NCBI GenBank assembly: GCA_008638375.1 | Contig: CM018052.1 | Coordinates: 10,029,506 to 10,093,505 of the forward strand | DNA length: 64,000 nt | Direction: 5' to 3' | From: Nyssa sinensis | Lineage: Eukaryota; Streptophyta; Magnoliopsida; Cornales; Nyssaceae | Shown: piece by piece, positions 1-11,729 of the stretch | How positions within the stretch are numbered: position 1 is the first letter of the stretch | Layout of the letters: every line of letters starts with the position of its first letter | Notes under the pieces: model-generated | Told to the model about the DNA's origin: nothing | Databases searched by the model: none | The model's input: only the letters and a program-made list of their open reading frames with translations | Made by a program: the position numbers and the translations under genes

Positions 1-420
1 TGCTTTAGAGTGACACCCCTTGTAGTGAAGACAATCAAACTGTCAACATGGAAAGTGGAAAAAATAAGACCTATAGACGGTAATGCAACACCTTGAGGGA
101 ATAGGAAGCCAGGCTACTCGACTCAAGGAAGACCAAGAGTCTCATCAATCATGGCAGCGGTGAGAGAGAAAGGAACACCGTGTACTGTCATCGGGTATGC
201 TCTCTAGGCATGACGAGAATCGAGGTTCGAGTAAAAATCTCGAACTAGGGTTTCATTGGCGAGACCCGTGGCTGATAAGAGAGGTAGCCAACCAAGTGAG
301 TCAAATAACATGTAAGCTAAAGTCTCACGGACGTCATCGATGGTGCATACCCTCTCTACAAGGACTGGTTGGGACAGGACAATCCTTGCCCTAACTTGAG
401 CTACCTAGGTCAGAAAATGA
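1..420 (-). pseudogene. Transposase_32-like retroelement ORF, partial and broken (copy 1)
   Basis: Read on the minus strand, this segment matches, codon for codon in places, the coding region at about 53360-53770 on the plus strand. The shared core reads V-T-V-(R/H)-G-V-P-F-S, a hallmark of the plant-transposon domain Pfam calls Transposase_32 (family assignment from memory). It runs off the left edge, so the C-terminal part is missing. In-frame stops are TAG at 204-206, TGA at 123-125 and TAG at 114-116. The first two sit at exactly the same codons as stops in the other copy; the third is CAG there (53656-53658). Function of this protein family is not established; it occurs inside large LTR retroelements. 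No intact product is possible from this copy. Confidence 0.7.
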
Positions 421-2352
421 ACTAAGACCCTAGGTGCCACTCCTAGGCAGATGACATATAGAAAATATCGATGCTCAATAGGAACCGTCTTAGATAACAT
501 GACCACATAATATATATCAAAAGATAGAATGTAGGATGACCCTAAGATGGTACTATGTTAAATGTACTAAACTATAGTTCACACTGATCCTAAGTCTAAA
601 TGAAAAATCAAATAAACCAAAGGAAAGTAAGAAATGAACTCGAGGACTTACTGCAACAATGAACGGATGGAATCGTAAAATGACTAGTGAAAATGAATCC
701 CTCGATGAGTAGAACACAGTAACCAGAACAGAATCTAAGAATGATGAACTTGGAGATCAAAATGTTGCAAGACTTGAGAGGATTTTGGGAGAAAATCAAT
801 GAATTTTGAGAACTAATCACGGTTTCTCACGTGTTTTGAATTGAACAATGTTCATTTGAACGAACACCAGAACCTGTTCTTCTCTAAAAAAAAAAAATCG
901 AGTGTCCTGCTCTGTTTGAAAGTCATGTGCACATTTCAATAATAAAACAGGGGAAAATTGGAGTTTTTCATGAAAACACTATTTTGAGCTACAAACTCTA
1001 AGATAAACTCAATTGTCTTCAAAGATAAAAATAATCCCAATGATTTTGAGTTGAAATCTGTGTTTAAAGAACATTTTAAGTAAATTTGAGAGATAAAAAT
1101 GTGTTCTAAATAACATCAATACATTCAAATGATCCTAAAACACTAAAATAAAAACAATCTCACTCCCTACTCAATTAATCATGATAACTAGACATATCCA
1201 TTAATTTCAACCATGAAATGTTCTTTGTCTCAAGGTTGACTTTCTATGCTATTAAATAATTTTCATATCAATAAGAGAAAATAACCATAGTCAACCAACC
1301 TAGGAAATCTTTTACCTCTTCCAATCAAAAACTCTACAACCCATATTCTTTATATCAATATGTTTCCTTTTCCTTAGTGGTGAGAATTGTCTACATCTAC
1401 CTTATTCCAATGATTATCGCATATGTTGGATCTTAGAAGCTTTCTAAATGGACTTAGACATTATCTCCTCTTTGAAAAATTAGACGATGATTCTCTGTGA
1501 ATCAAGTTTTGGCATCAAGGTCAATGAACAAAGAGCGCAAAGTATGCTTGATCAAGTGTTCATACATGACCTAAAATAATCATCTATGAAATTTTGTGCT
1601 TTAAGTGTAATGAACTGAGAGCGCAAAGTTTGCTTGCTCAAGTATTTATTTGTGACCAAATGCCATTGTCAAGTTAGCAGAACCTTAGATTTCATTGTGC
1701 AATTGCCTTCACAATGATCAAGGAAGCCACGAATAGTCCAAAGAAAGTATTTTGATCTTTTGTGTGGTTGTTGACATTTGTGAAATTAGTTGTCACCACT
1801 TAGAGATGGTTGTCCTCTATCAATGAGGACATATGTGAAGTAGACTATGCTTGGATTTGAGTTCCATGTAGATTTCCATTTAGGGATTTCTCATTTTTTC
1901 TTGAGAAATCTATAAGCAGTTTTGTTAGCATGGTCATAACCTATTAACAAATTGATATGGGCATACTTTAGTTTTGATCATTGCAATTGGATTAGTAGTG
2001 AAAGAGATATTTTTGTGAAATTTCCTATTTGAGTGCAGTTGAGATTCTGAAGTGCATTGAGATGTGTACTCAATTTTTTTTGTAGCTTTTATTGATGGTC
2101 AAATTATTAGAGCAGTTTAGTGATTTGCTCTTATGGATGGTCAAATTATTCGGGTAGCTTGGTGCTTTGCTCTTATGAATAGTCAAATTATGAAAATGAC
2201 TTATGGTTTGCTCATCAGACTATAATTGATTAGTTTATTGGACGTCTTAGTGATGTCAAGAATACATGGTTGGTTGTTATAATTAAGGCAATAGTTTGGT
2301 TATGGAGATCCTAGTAGCGCCTGAGCATAGCACCGTGTAAGTAGGATGATAT
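421..2352 (-). mobile_element. Upstream part of the same inverted retroelement, plus unassigned sequence
   Basis: About 540-1330 is the reverse complement, at moderate identity, of about 52440-53200, the leader of the Transposase_32-like element. Shared landmarks include the block around a C-C-C-C-T-G-T-T-T-T sequence and a stretch mentioning TGACTATGGTT. From about 1330 to 2352 I cannot match anything else except the short tandem repeat listed separately. No gene is visible. The left boundary is outside the window and the right boundary is unclear. Confidence 0.5.
2090..2213. repeat. Tandem repeat, about 41 bp x 3
   Basis: Three copies of a unit containing GATGGTCAAATTATT start near 2094, 2136 and 2177, each separated by a TTTGCTCTTAT-type spacer. 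The copies are diverged. It lies just left of LTR-like unit A. No function can be inferred. Confidence 0.6.
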
Positions 2353-5300
2353 TGTCACATCCCAAACCCCACCTTATGCAGATTAGGAATAATTACCGTA
2401 TGGTTAGGCACTTTACTAATACACTAACTCTATTTAGCATATCGATGACGTGTCTAACCGAAGCCTCTTTGCATTTCCAAGTAGATTACATTCACTCATA
2501 TAAAGTTATGCAGCGAAAATCTAAGTCTGTAAAAATTTTGTTGCATGCAATCACACTTGGCAGAGCATTAGTAACATAACATCATAGATACAATAATATG
2601 AGTCCAACATTACATTATACATGAGTATCTAAACTAATACATCATCGGTGAATATCATTCACATTCCATCTATACTCCAAGCTATTAGATCAGTCTGCTA
2701 TCTGTCACTTCAGGTTGTTATCTCCTTGGCTGGGATACTAATCCACTTTTGGCTAGAGTTTCTGTTCATCTTAGCTTACTAACATCGGGATCTGTAACTT
2801 TTTAGTCATTCCTGAAAAGATGCAGGATAAAACCCTTTTAGCTTATTGAAAAGCTCGTGAGTAACATCGGTCCACTATGATGGGTTTTTGGGAAAACTCT
2901 TTTCTGTAAAATTTCATGGATGGCAATAGAAAATATCTATACTGAAAGCTACTAGCATTTAAAACATAAACATATAACTAAGAGTTACAAGATATGTATA
3001 CTGGAAATCATGCAAGAGTTTATGCTAGATAGTTTTGCAAGTTAAAGATGAGATCATAAAATTTGATGCTTGTCAGCAAGTAAAATATGCCACACTTTCT
3101 AAAACTGTTGTTCTTTGGGACTCTAGGTTGTCACATGGTGACTTATAAATTGAAACTGTAAAATATTTTGTGCCAATAACTATAAGCTATGTCTTTACGG
3201 ACCTGTAGTAGTTACCTGGGAGATTGTATGTAATCTAGAGCTCAAGGCTTACATAGCCTACTGGATTCGGACTACCAGCCGAGTTGCTTACTAGATTCAA
3301 ACTCCCGGTTGAGTCGCTTATATAGACTCTTGAAAAGTCTACCGGATCTAAACCCAACAGGGCTTGTTGGGAACATAAAAATTAAAAACTTTCTTGTAAA
3401 ATATTCTTTAAGCTATCCATACTATAAAACATTTAAAGAGATGCTACTTAAAAGCATGCAATTCAAATATTTATCTCGGTATACTAAAAATAGTCATGTA
3501 GTCTAAATATTTAACTAATAGTCTGAGATATGTTAGAAAGATGAAAGAACTACATGTAGTGTCATAAAACCATAAGAAAATTCATTTTATAGAAATGTCT
3601 CCATTTCAAGGTTCAGGGTTACTCACTTGTAGTCCAGTATCCATAGTTACTTGTTTACTCGCTGACTTGACTCGCCTCGACATTTATCTTATCTCTATAT
3701 CATTATCGGTGATCCTAAATCATGGATCATAACACATTAGTACTATATTAGTATATATCTCAACTTAATTCTTTGATTACTTAATATTTATAGTCTCTTC
3801 TAGGCTTAGTCTTATTGTTTAAGATTCTCTTATGGTCTTTAGTTAGGGTTCCTAATACTTGGTAGTTTATCGTGTGACTCACTTTAACCTTTAGGGGTCT
3901 TTTGGTCATTTTTCCTTTACATGTCTTATATTGTTCGATACTTTAATTACCTTAACGGACTTCATCTTTGAGTTCAGAGGGAAGGTAGTTCCCCTTTTAG
4001 TTTCTAATTTCATCTGGTCGCTTTATTAATCCTCAAGGGTAGTTTGGTAATGTTACCATTCATAACCCGTGTCTTAGGTACTCAATTATCTCAAATGGAG
4101 TTCATTTTTGGACTTAGAAGCTCCTATATACGTTGGTATAGGTTTCTTTTTACTTTCTATACTCTTATGGTAGCTTCATTAAGTCTTAGGGACATATTCA
4201 CAATTTTTTAATTTATTTCGATATTTTTTTCCTAAACGAACATCATCATTTGGTCTGAAATATCAAAGATAATCACTTAGGCTTTTCCAGATCTTAATTA
4301 GCCTATTTGTGGCTTATATTAAGTCTAGGGGCATTTTCATAATTTTACACTTTCATGCGAGACCACGTTCGGGTACCTGGATACCCAATTTAACCTTGTT
4401 GTTAGGTTCAAAGCATAAAAAATGTTAAGTATGTCCCTTTCTATATTTTTTTGGTCCGTCTAGTAACCCATATAACATGAAGGGTAGTTTGAGAATTTCA
4501 CATTTCTAGGTATCTATATTTTCGGTACCTCTTTTGACTAAATAGACCCCACTATTGAATCTGGAATGTCGAAAAATATTAAGATGTGTATTTTCATAGT
4601 CATCGGGGTTCAATTGGTAGCTTAATAAATACATTAGGACACAATTGTAATTATTCTAGTTTGTCCGTTTGTATTTTTCAGGGTCTAATTTTCCAAATCG
4701 GACTTCGTCATTGAGTCCAGAATGCCCAAAAAATGTTGGGTTAGACTCTTGTTTCATTTTAATTGGCCTATTTTTGGCTTAAGTGTATTTTAGTAATTTT
4801 TCCTCTTTAAAAAAGGATTTAAAAATAATTTTTATTTATTTTTCTGGGCCATTCCATAATTAACTTAAAATTCTAGGGGTTAAACATAATTTAGGAAATT
4901 ATTTAATTAGCCATCCGATTTAGTCACAACTTAAGTGAGCCGGACCAATTCGGTTAGAAACTCACCAGCCGAACCAATTCGGTTAAAAACTCACCGGCCT
5001 AGTCGGTCTAGTACGTCACCATGACGCAAACGTGACATTAACAGTCCACTAACCAAAACAACGTCATCTGGCTTATTATTAGGATCCATTTTAAGCGGTC
5101 AGCCTGACCTAACCCGTAACTGACCCAAACACTATTCATCCTTTTTCCCAAAATTAGGGTTTACTGTTCATCGAGGCAGCTTGAATTTCATATCCTATTT
5201 TGTTCGTTTTCATATCATTTTCCACCTGTTTTTGGTCCTAATTAACTCCAAATGTCTAAACTTAGGTATCCTCGTTGGTTTGGAAGCTCGAAACCTGCAT

Positions 5301-6625
5301 GAAGCTCAAACCTGAGCTCGATAGTCCTTCTGTATTCTCACTAGTTTAGCCTCATTTCTCAATCAAAATCTACTTGGTTTGTTACATTGTAATCCTCTCA
5401 TCGTAAGGTTTCGTTTCACGTTCAATAAACTAGGTTTAAATCTTGATTTATAAGGTTTGGTTTTTAGACTGTAAACTGTAACTTGAGATATAGAGCTCAT
5501 CTTTGAGCTTCTAGGTTGCGGGTCATTGGCTACATAATACTTGTGAGACCTAGTTTCAGCCCCAAGCAACCAATTATGGTTTGGTTGAACCCAAATTAGA
5601 CCCATTTTTTTAAGGTCATTAATGGCAGTTTATTCATTTTTCACTGTTTTGGGTTGTTTTCTTCATAAAATGAACCCTGATTTATGCAGAAACTTAAAGA
5701 AACAAAAAGTAGGTCGTGTACTAACCTGTTTAAGATAAGTCATAATTTCTTTCTTTTCTTGAATTTTCCTCTTCCTCCATTCCCAGTCAACCTGTTATTC
5801 TTTCCCTCTACTTCTCTCACCTTGTACCGTCCTTTTTAGAGTTCCTAGTATGTGTGCATATGTGTATACATCTCTTTCTCTACCGCCCTTCTCTCTCTCT
5901 CTCTATTTCTCTCTCTCTACCTACCTCAATCCAATCCAATGGGTTTCTCTTGTTTGGGCAGTAGCCGAACTGTTGTAGCAGTGCTCCTCTTCTCCTTCAA
6001 GCTACATCAGTCACCATACCTTTTTTATCTTCCAATCACAATCATGCATACACACATCTTACACCTTAAACACAACTGCACACACACACCTTCTTGCTCT
6101 ACATACAATGTGTGTGTTTATGCACATACAATCATATATATATTTATATATTTCTTTACATATATACGTATATATACACACACTTAGTGTGTGTATTTGA
6201 GGTCTCTAGTGTCATGTGTAGGTCATACAACTCATGAGATATTTTATTTCGTAGTTTCCTTATTTTATCTAATTATTAAATAATTAAATTATTTAATAAT
6301 TTATAATCTTGATGTATTATTTTTCTACCTTAGTTTACTGATATATTGATCACATCACCTATTAGTCTTGCTTACCCAGGTTAGGTTAGGTTGACTTTTT
6401 ACCCTATAGAAACTTTAGTCTGGTTAGGGTTAGTGTTGACTTTACTCTACTTTGGATAATAGTCTAACCAAGGTTATAGCCCACTGTTTGTGTTGGGTTA
6501 GTTCCTAACCCTAGTTTAGGTCATATTGTTGCTTTGTGCTCAAAGAATTTAGAGAGATTCTTTTATGACTGTAATTCTCAACACATTATGTCTAAATGCC
6601 TATTTTGTTAGGGGCGGGTGTTACA
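2353..6625 (+). mobile_element. LTR-like unit A (probable solo LTR), 4.27 kb
   Basis: Begins TGTCACATCCCAAACCCCAC and ends GGGGCGGGTGTTACA, so it has the TG...CA ends of an LTR. The flanking 5-mers are GATAT (2348-2352) and TATAT (6626-6630), four of five matching, so the duplication is likely but imperfect. Its length is within 2 bp of unit F (4275 bp), which has a perfect duplication. Inside are the landmarks common to these units: an AAAAGCTCGTGAGTAAC motif near 2850, an ATTGAGTCCAGAATG-type module near 4550 and 4708, and a pyrimidine and TA-rich tract near 5870-6180. There is no gag, protease, reverse transcriptase or integrase, which fits a solo LTR. Confidence 0.7.
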
Positions 6626-8090
6626 TATATGTTCATCAATTGTGATTGTTTGGAAAATTTAGCATATGTAAGTATTGCATTCGGTGCAACTTTATTCCAT
6701 ATTGTTAACAAGCTTGGATTTAAGTATAAATGATGCCTTTCTTTTTTGTGGTGTCTTTTGGACTCAGGGTCCATAAGGATAGAACCGTACGGACTCGCCA
6801 CTCAGCTAGAAGCTTAAGCTCACTAGTGAGCTCGTAGACCAATATCAGTAATGTGAGAACCAAAGATGTTGGCATTATTTTTCACTACACATGTTTGAGA
6901 TAGAGTTGCGTAAAGGAAGGTGGTCATAAACCCATATTTAGTGATGTTTTACATCTTGCGTTTAATGGTTGGGTTTATTTTGGGTTTGATGTATTGGACA
7001 CTATGTGACATTATTTCATCGTTATATAATTTTGTGTTCATATTGAGATGGTTTTTTGATGTTATGAGCATACATGAAAGATGTCAACAAATTTTGATTG
7101 GCTCTCACACATGTGAAATCGCCATAACACTTAGATAACGAGAAAGATGAGACATTGAATTCTTGGTTAGAGGGAGAATTCATCTTTATCATTTATGTCA
7201 CCTTGACAATGAGAGTCAAGATGATATTCTTTTCAAGAATTGAGCATGAAGGTTGACCACATACCTCATGTAACCTGAAGTAAGCTGAATACAAACTTTC
7301 AAATAGGCGCTAGGAGAGCGATTGGGTTGGAGTGTTCGGGTTAGGTGCTGAGATAGTGACGAGAGGCTCTGAGATAGCGACGAACGTTAGATAACGACTA
7401 GACTGAGACTCGTATAGCACATATTGTTATTTTTATGGGATTGAGATTGACATGCCCGATTGAGTAGGAGTTCCGTCATATCATACATTACATACTATAT
7501 GTGTTGTGGATATAACTTTTATGAAAAAGGGTGAACGAATGTATTTTTGTTTCCTCACTGTGTGAGCTCTGGGAGCCTTTTTGAGTTCTACTGTGCCCTT
7601 TGTGACCTAGAACTACATTATGAAGAAAGAGCTTGATGTTGCTACTTTAGCATGTTGTTAAAGAATCATGATTGATGCAGTCTGGCAAAACATGTCTCAG
7701 AAAGAAATTATGTTCGATTGGCTCAACTTGAGTAGCTAGGAAAGACGGTTTTACAATAAACTATTGTGTTATGACTTATTGCCCGGACGATCATGTCAGT
7801 TTTTGTGTCTATCGATATGATCATAAGTACAATACATATTGGATGGTCCATACATCACGTTGAGATTAGTTATCGTGAGGGATAACAGATGCTGAATCTA
7901 GCGTAACAGAATAGTCTAGGGCATAGACAAGATCAATTATGTGTTTCTAGTAAGGTACTATGTTAGTTTGATGGTAGCTTAATATAGTACTCCTACATGG
8001 ATCCTTCTCGTCTGGTCACACAATCCATTTCTTCTTTATGGAAGGTGATGTAGAGATCTTTTTATTAAACCTATGTGGATGAGTGGGAGA
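6626..8090. other. Decayed repeat sequence without a recognisable gene
   Basis: No reading frame here resembles a protein I know. It ends in a purine-rich run (GATGAGTGGGAGA) directly before the LTR-like start at 8091, so it is probably the 3-prime internal region of an old copia-type retrotransposon whose coding part is lost or unrecognisable. Short ORFs here are no longer than chance would give. Confidence 0.4.
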
Positions 8091-8489
8091 TGTTAGATAT
8101 TGGGTCATGTGGAGCCCCTCCCGTTTGGTATACACAAGATTTGTGCAGATCGTGATAATTATGATAATAGTTTATATGTGGTTAAAACTCTTATCCATTC
8201 TAGTTGGTTTGACCAACTTAGATATTATCACATAAGTCTTGTGGTTATCCCATTAGTTGTGGTCATGGGAAATAGATACAGACATATTGGATAAATGCTT
8301 TTTATAGAAATAATCCATCCATGTATACTTTCCCATAATTATCACGGGAGGTTTTGAATGATCGCTTTCTCTAAGAATCTTCCTAGGTGACCATCATAAT
8401 GCCCTCAGTCTTGGATTGTGGAAACATATAGGCAACTCGATCTTGTAGCCATCCTATTTGATGAAAAGTAACTCTTGCAGCGTTCCAAG
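8091..8489 (+). mobile_element. Copia-like LTR fragment, interrupted by CACTA-2
   Basis: Starts TGTTAGATATTGGGTC immediately after a polypurine-like tract (GAGTGGGAGA), the usual junction between internal sequence and 3-prime LTR in plant copia elements. CACTA-2 is inserted at 8490, so the rest of this LTR should resume at 26686. I could not find its CA end or its target duplication, so the identity is tentative. Confidence 0.4.
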
Positions 8490-8499
8490 CACTACAAAA

Positions 8500-8810
8500 A
8501 TGTGCAATTTTAGTGACGCGCATTATTAGTGACGCCACTAAAGCGTTGCTAAAAGTGCCTTTTAGCAATGCACGAGGGTGCGTTGGGAAAAGTGAAAAAA
8601 AAAATCAATGTTCCCATGCAAAAAAGTGGGCGCAAACCTTTTAGCGACGCAAAATGGACCTTTAGTGACACATGTGTGTGTCGCTAAAGTCTTTTAAAGA
8701 CGAACTGGCGTGTGTTGCTAATAGTCTACGTAAATGAAACAATGTATTTTTACTTAGTTTTGGAGATGCTCAAGGACTTATTAGCAACACTCGACATCCG
8801 TTGCCAATAA
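8500..8810. repeat. CACTA-2 left subterminal repeats
   Basis: Repeated, both-orientation copies of TTAGCGACGC and GCGTCGCTAA variants, several decayed (for example GTTGCTAA, TTAGCAATGC). In En/Spm elements such subterminal repeats bind the TNPA protein; binding here is inferred by analogy only. Confidence 0.8.
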
Positions 8811-10205
8811 TGTCACATCCCGAACCCCACCCTACGCGGATGTCGAGGACGTGATGCCAGTCAACCGCCCTGCCAATTTGCCGACCGACAATGCAACCAA
8901 GCAAAGGCAAATTCTGAACTTACCAACGAATTGCATTCTGACTGTAGGGTCAGATGCAATGGAATTTAAAACTTTTATTCTCGGGAATGCGACTCACTTA
9001 TCCACCGTAAGGGTATGTATCACAGAGCAAGTCTAAAATCCGAATAACTAATCATTCTAACCTCAGAGCATATCTATAATCAGACAGATAACACCGAGCA
9101 GATCTAATATCTCTAGAGTACCATTTATTTCCATGAGCCATGTATCTATATCTAGTACATATCAATCAAGTCAGTCATATCATATCACTCACTTGAATAA
9201 CCAGATTCAGTCCATAATTATACCAGTCTGCACAAACTAGTGCCGTCAGATCCTTTGCTTGGAAATGCCACTCGGCCTATCCATGTCGTATCGTAGTGCA
9301 TTCTAATCCACCAAAGATACATCCTGAAAAATGTTAGGGAATAGGGTGAGCTTTGAAAAGCCCAATGAGTAACACAGGTTCCCTGTCATAGGTTTCAAAC
9401 TCGTTCTTGTTTATAAATCACAAGGATAGTTCAATCACTTTGGAATAACAGTTTTGTAAATCCACTTGAAATGCAGTTTAAGTAGAATAAAACGGGACTG
9501 AACTAAACGGAACAATAGATCAGGACGGATGAAACAATACACGATGCCAATATATCAACAAATGTATAGGCAATTAAATCAAATAATAGAACAGATCAGT
9601 ACTGAGCGAAATAGAACAGAGCATAACAAACAAGATGTCAATTAGGCACATAATCAAGCCTACTTATGCCATACTGCTCGTAACTGGAATGGCACCAAGA
9701 GTAAGACACAACTTAGCAAAACAGAACCAGGACAGACCATACAACGGAACAAGACAGACCGAACAATACAATGGAGTAGGACAGGACAAAATCATGCCAC
9801 GTGTAATGCAGTACAAAAAGTATGCATTTAAAAATATGCATCTAAACAGTATAACATACAAAACGGTACAGTGCATCAACATACAGTATCTAGACAGTAT
9901 AACTTATACAACAAGTCAGAAGTTCCAAGTTACTCACAAACTGTTCGCTTATCTCCTTGCACAAACAATCTGATAACCTTCAGGTACGTCAATCATCTCC
10001 ATGTATATCCTAAATAATAATCATCAATCATAGACAGATCAGAATTCATCCATTCAGGTCTTATTCGTCATCTTAGGTGTCTATCGGATTACCTAAGATA
10101 GCCTAGTAGCCTATTGCCCTTTCGTCGTGTTTCATCCGGGGCTATTTCATTCTTTAATTAGGCTTAGCAGTTATTGGGATTATAATCTAAGTCATTTAGA
10201 CTTCT

Positions 10206-10610
10206 TTCGTTATCGGTTAAGCACTTACTTGACCTTAGGGGCAAAATGGTAATTTTTCCATTCTTGTCCCGGACTCTGTCATGGTCCTTAGAATATTCCA
10301 TATATCTTATATATGTAGTTCTAAGTCTCTTAGACTTAAATCGTTATCAGTTAAGTACTTATTTAACCTTAGGGGCAAAATGGTCATTTTATCATTCTTG
10401 CCCCGGACCCTTGTCATGGCCCTCGGAATAGTCCATATATCTTGTATATGAAGTTCTAAGTCTTTTAGACTTCAATTGCTATCTGTTAAGTACTTATTTA
10501 ACGTTAAGGGCAAAATGGTAATTTCACCATTCTTGTCCCAGACCCTGTCATGGTTCTCAGAATAGTCCACATATCTTAAATGTGAAGTTTTAAGTCTTTT
10601 GGACTCCAAT
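10206..10610 (+). repeat. Tandem repeat, about 134 bp x 3, in unit B
   Basis: Three consecutive copies begin at TCGTTATCGGTTAAG-type sequence near 10207, 10342 and 10474. Each includes GGGGCAAAATGGT or a close variant followed by a TTCTTGTCCCGGAC-type block. The AAAATGGT(A/C)ATTT phrase recurs in units A, F and G. Confidence 0.75.
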
Positions 10611-10859
10611 CGTTATCAATTTCGTCCCAATCGGACTCCATTTGGACTTCGTATAACATTAGGAGCATTTTTGGTAATTTCACACTTTGTGAGATTCTGA
10701 CCCTGATTCGTCATTTAGTCATGTATACAGTTTCACGGGTATCCGGGCTCCTATCGGTATTAATTTCGTCCCAATTGGACTTCATTTAAGCTTGTACAGC
10801 ATCAAGGGCATTATGGTAATTTAATGCGTCATATTTTTCGCTACTTTATTTGCTAGTAC

Positions 10860-11200
10860 GAACCTCACCGTTGAGTCCAGAGTGTCCGACATAGTCAAAA
10901 TGGACTATCTTTCAGTGTAATTTGGTCCTAAGTGTCATTAGGGGTAGTTCAGTCTTTTACCATTTGTGTGTCTGTATTTTTCGGGACTTAATTTCCCAAA
11001 TCGGACTGCACCATTCAGTCCGGATTGCCCGACATAATCAAAATAGGCAATCTTTTATTTTTGCTTAGCCCTAGGTATCATCAGGGCCAGTACAGTCATT
11101 TACCACTTACGTGTCTGTATTTTTTTGGGACTTAATTTCCCAAATCGGATTCCACCATTGAGTCCGGAGTGCTTGAAATAGTGAAAATACACTATTTACT
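10860..11200 (+). repeat. Conserved 142-bp module x 3 in unit B
   Basis: Copies centred on CACCATTGAGTCCGGAGTG-type sequence at about 10864, 11007 and 11149, with spacing 143 and 142 bp. The same module appears in A (4550, 4708), F (57069, 57221, 57361) and G (62223, 62363, 62526), so it is a shared internal building block of this LTR family. Confidence 0.75.
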
Positions 11201-11729
11201 TATTTTATTTGGACTCCGTTTGACGTATTTAATGTCTAGGGGTCAAATAGTAATTTTATCTATTAAATAAAATAATTAAAATAATTATTTTATTAATTAA
11301 TTATTTTTTTAGGGGCTTAAATGTACAAGTTTTTAAAAGTCTAGGACAGAGTATAATTTCAGAAAATAGTTGGGGGTCAAAAACCAATTTCAGAAAATGT
11401 AGGGGTTAAAACAGAATTTTATAAAATATAGGTTCAGAACCGTTTGGTCAGGGTTCAACTAGATGAACCGGTCCAAAAACATCAAGAACCAACCGATTCA
11501 CTTCCTTCTGAAAACCGGGATATGATATCCCTGTTATCCCCCAATTGGTCCCTCATCCGTGGCTTGGACAGACTAAATCCCAATTTCAATTTATTAATCG
11601 AGTTTCCAAACAGGCGGATTTCAGGTTTTAAATTAAAACCAATACGCTGCCGTTTTACTTAAACTATTTATAAAACGGGTCGGGTCTCGACCCGAAACCG
11701 ACCCGAACTGAGTCCGGTCCTGTTCATCG

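Noticed and set aside
6360..6510. Several TTAGGGTTAG-like phrases as a telomere remnant
   Set aside because: Not in tandem and not in a 7-bp register; they are spread through LTR-like unit A.
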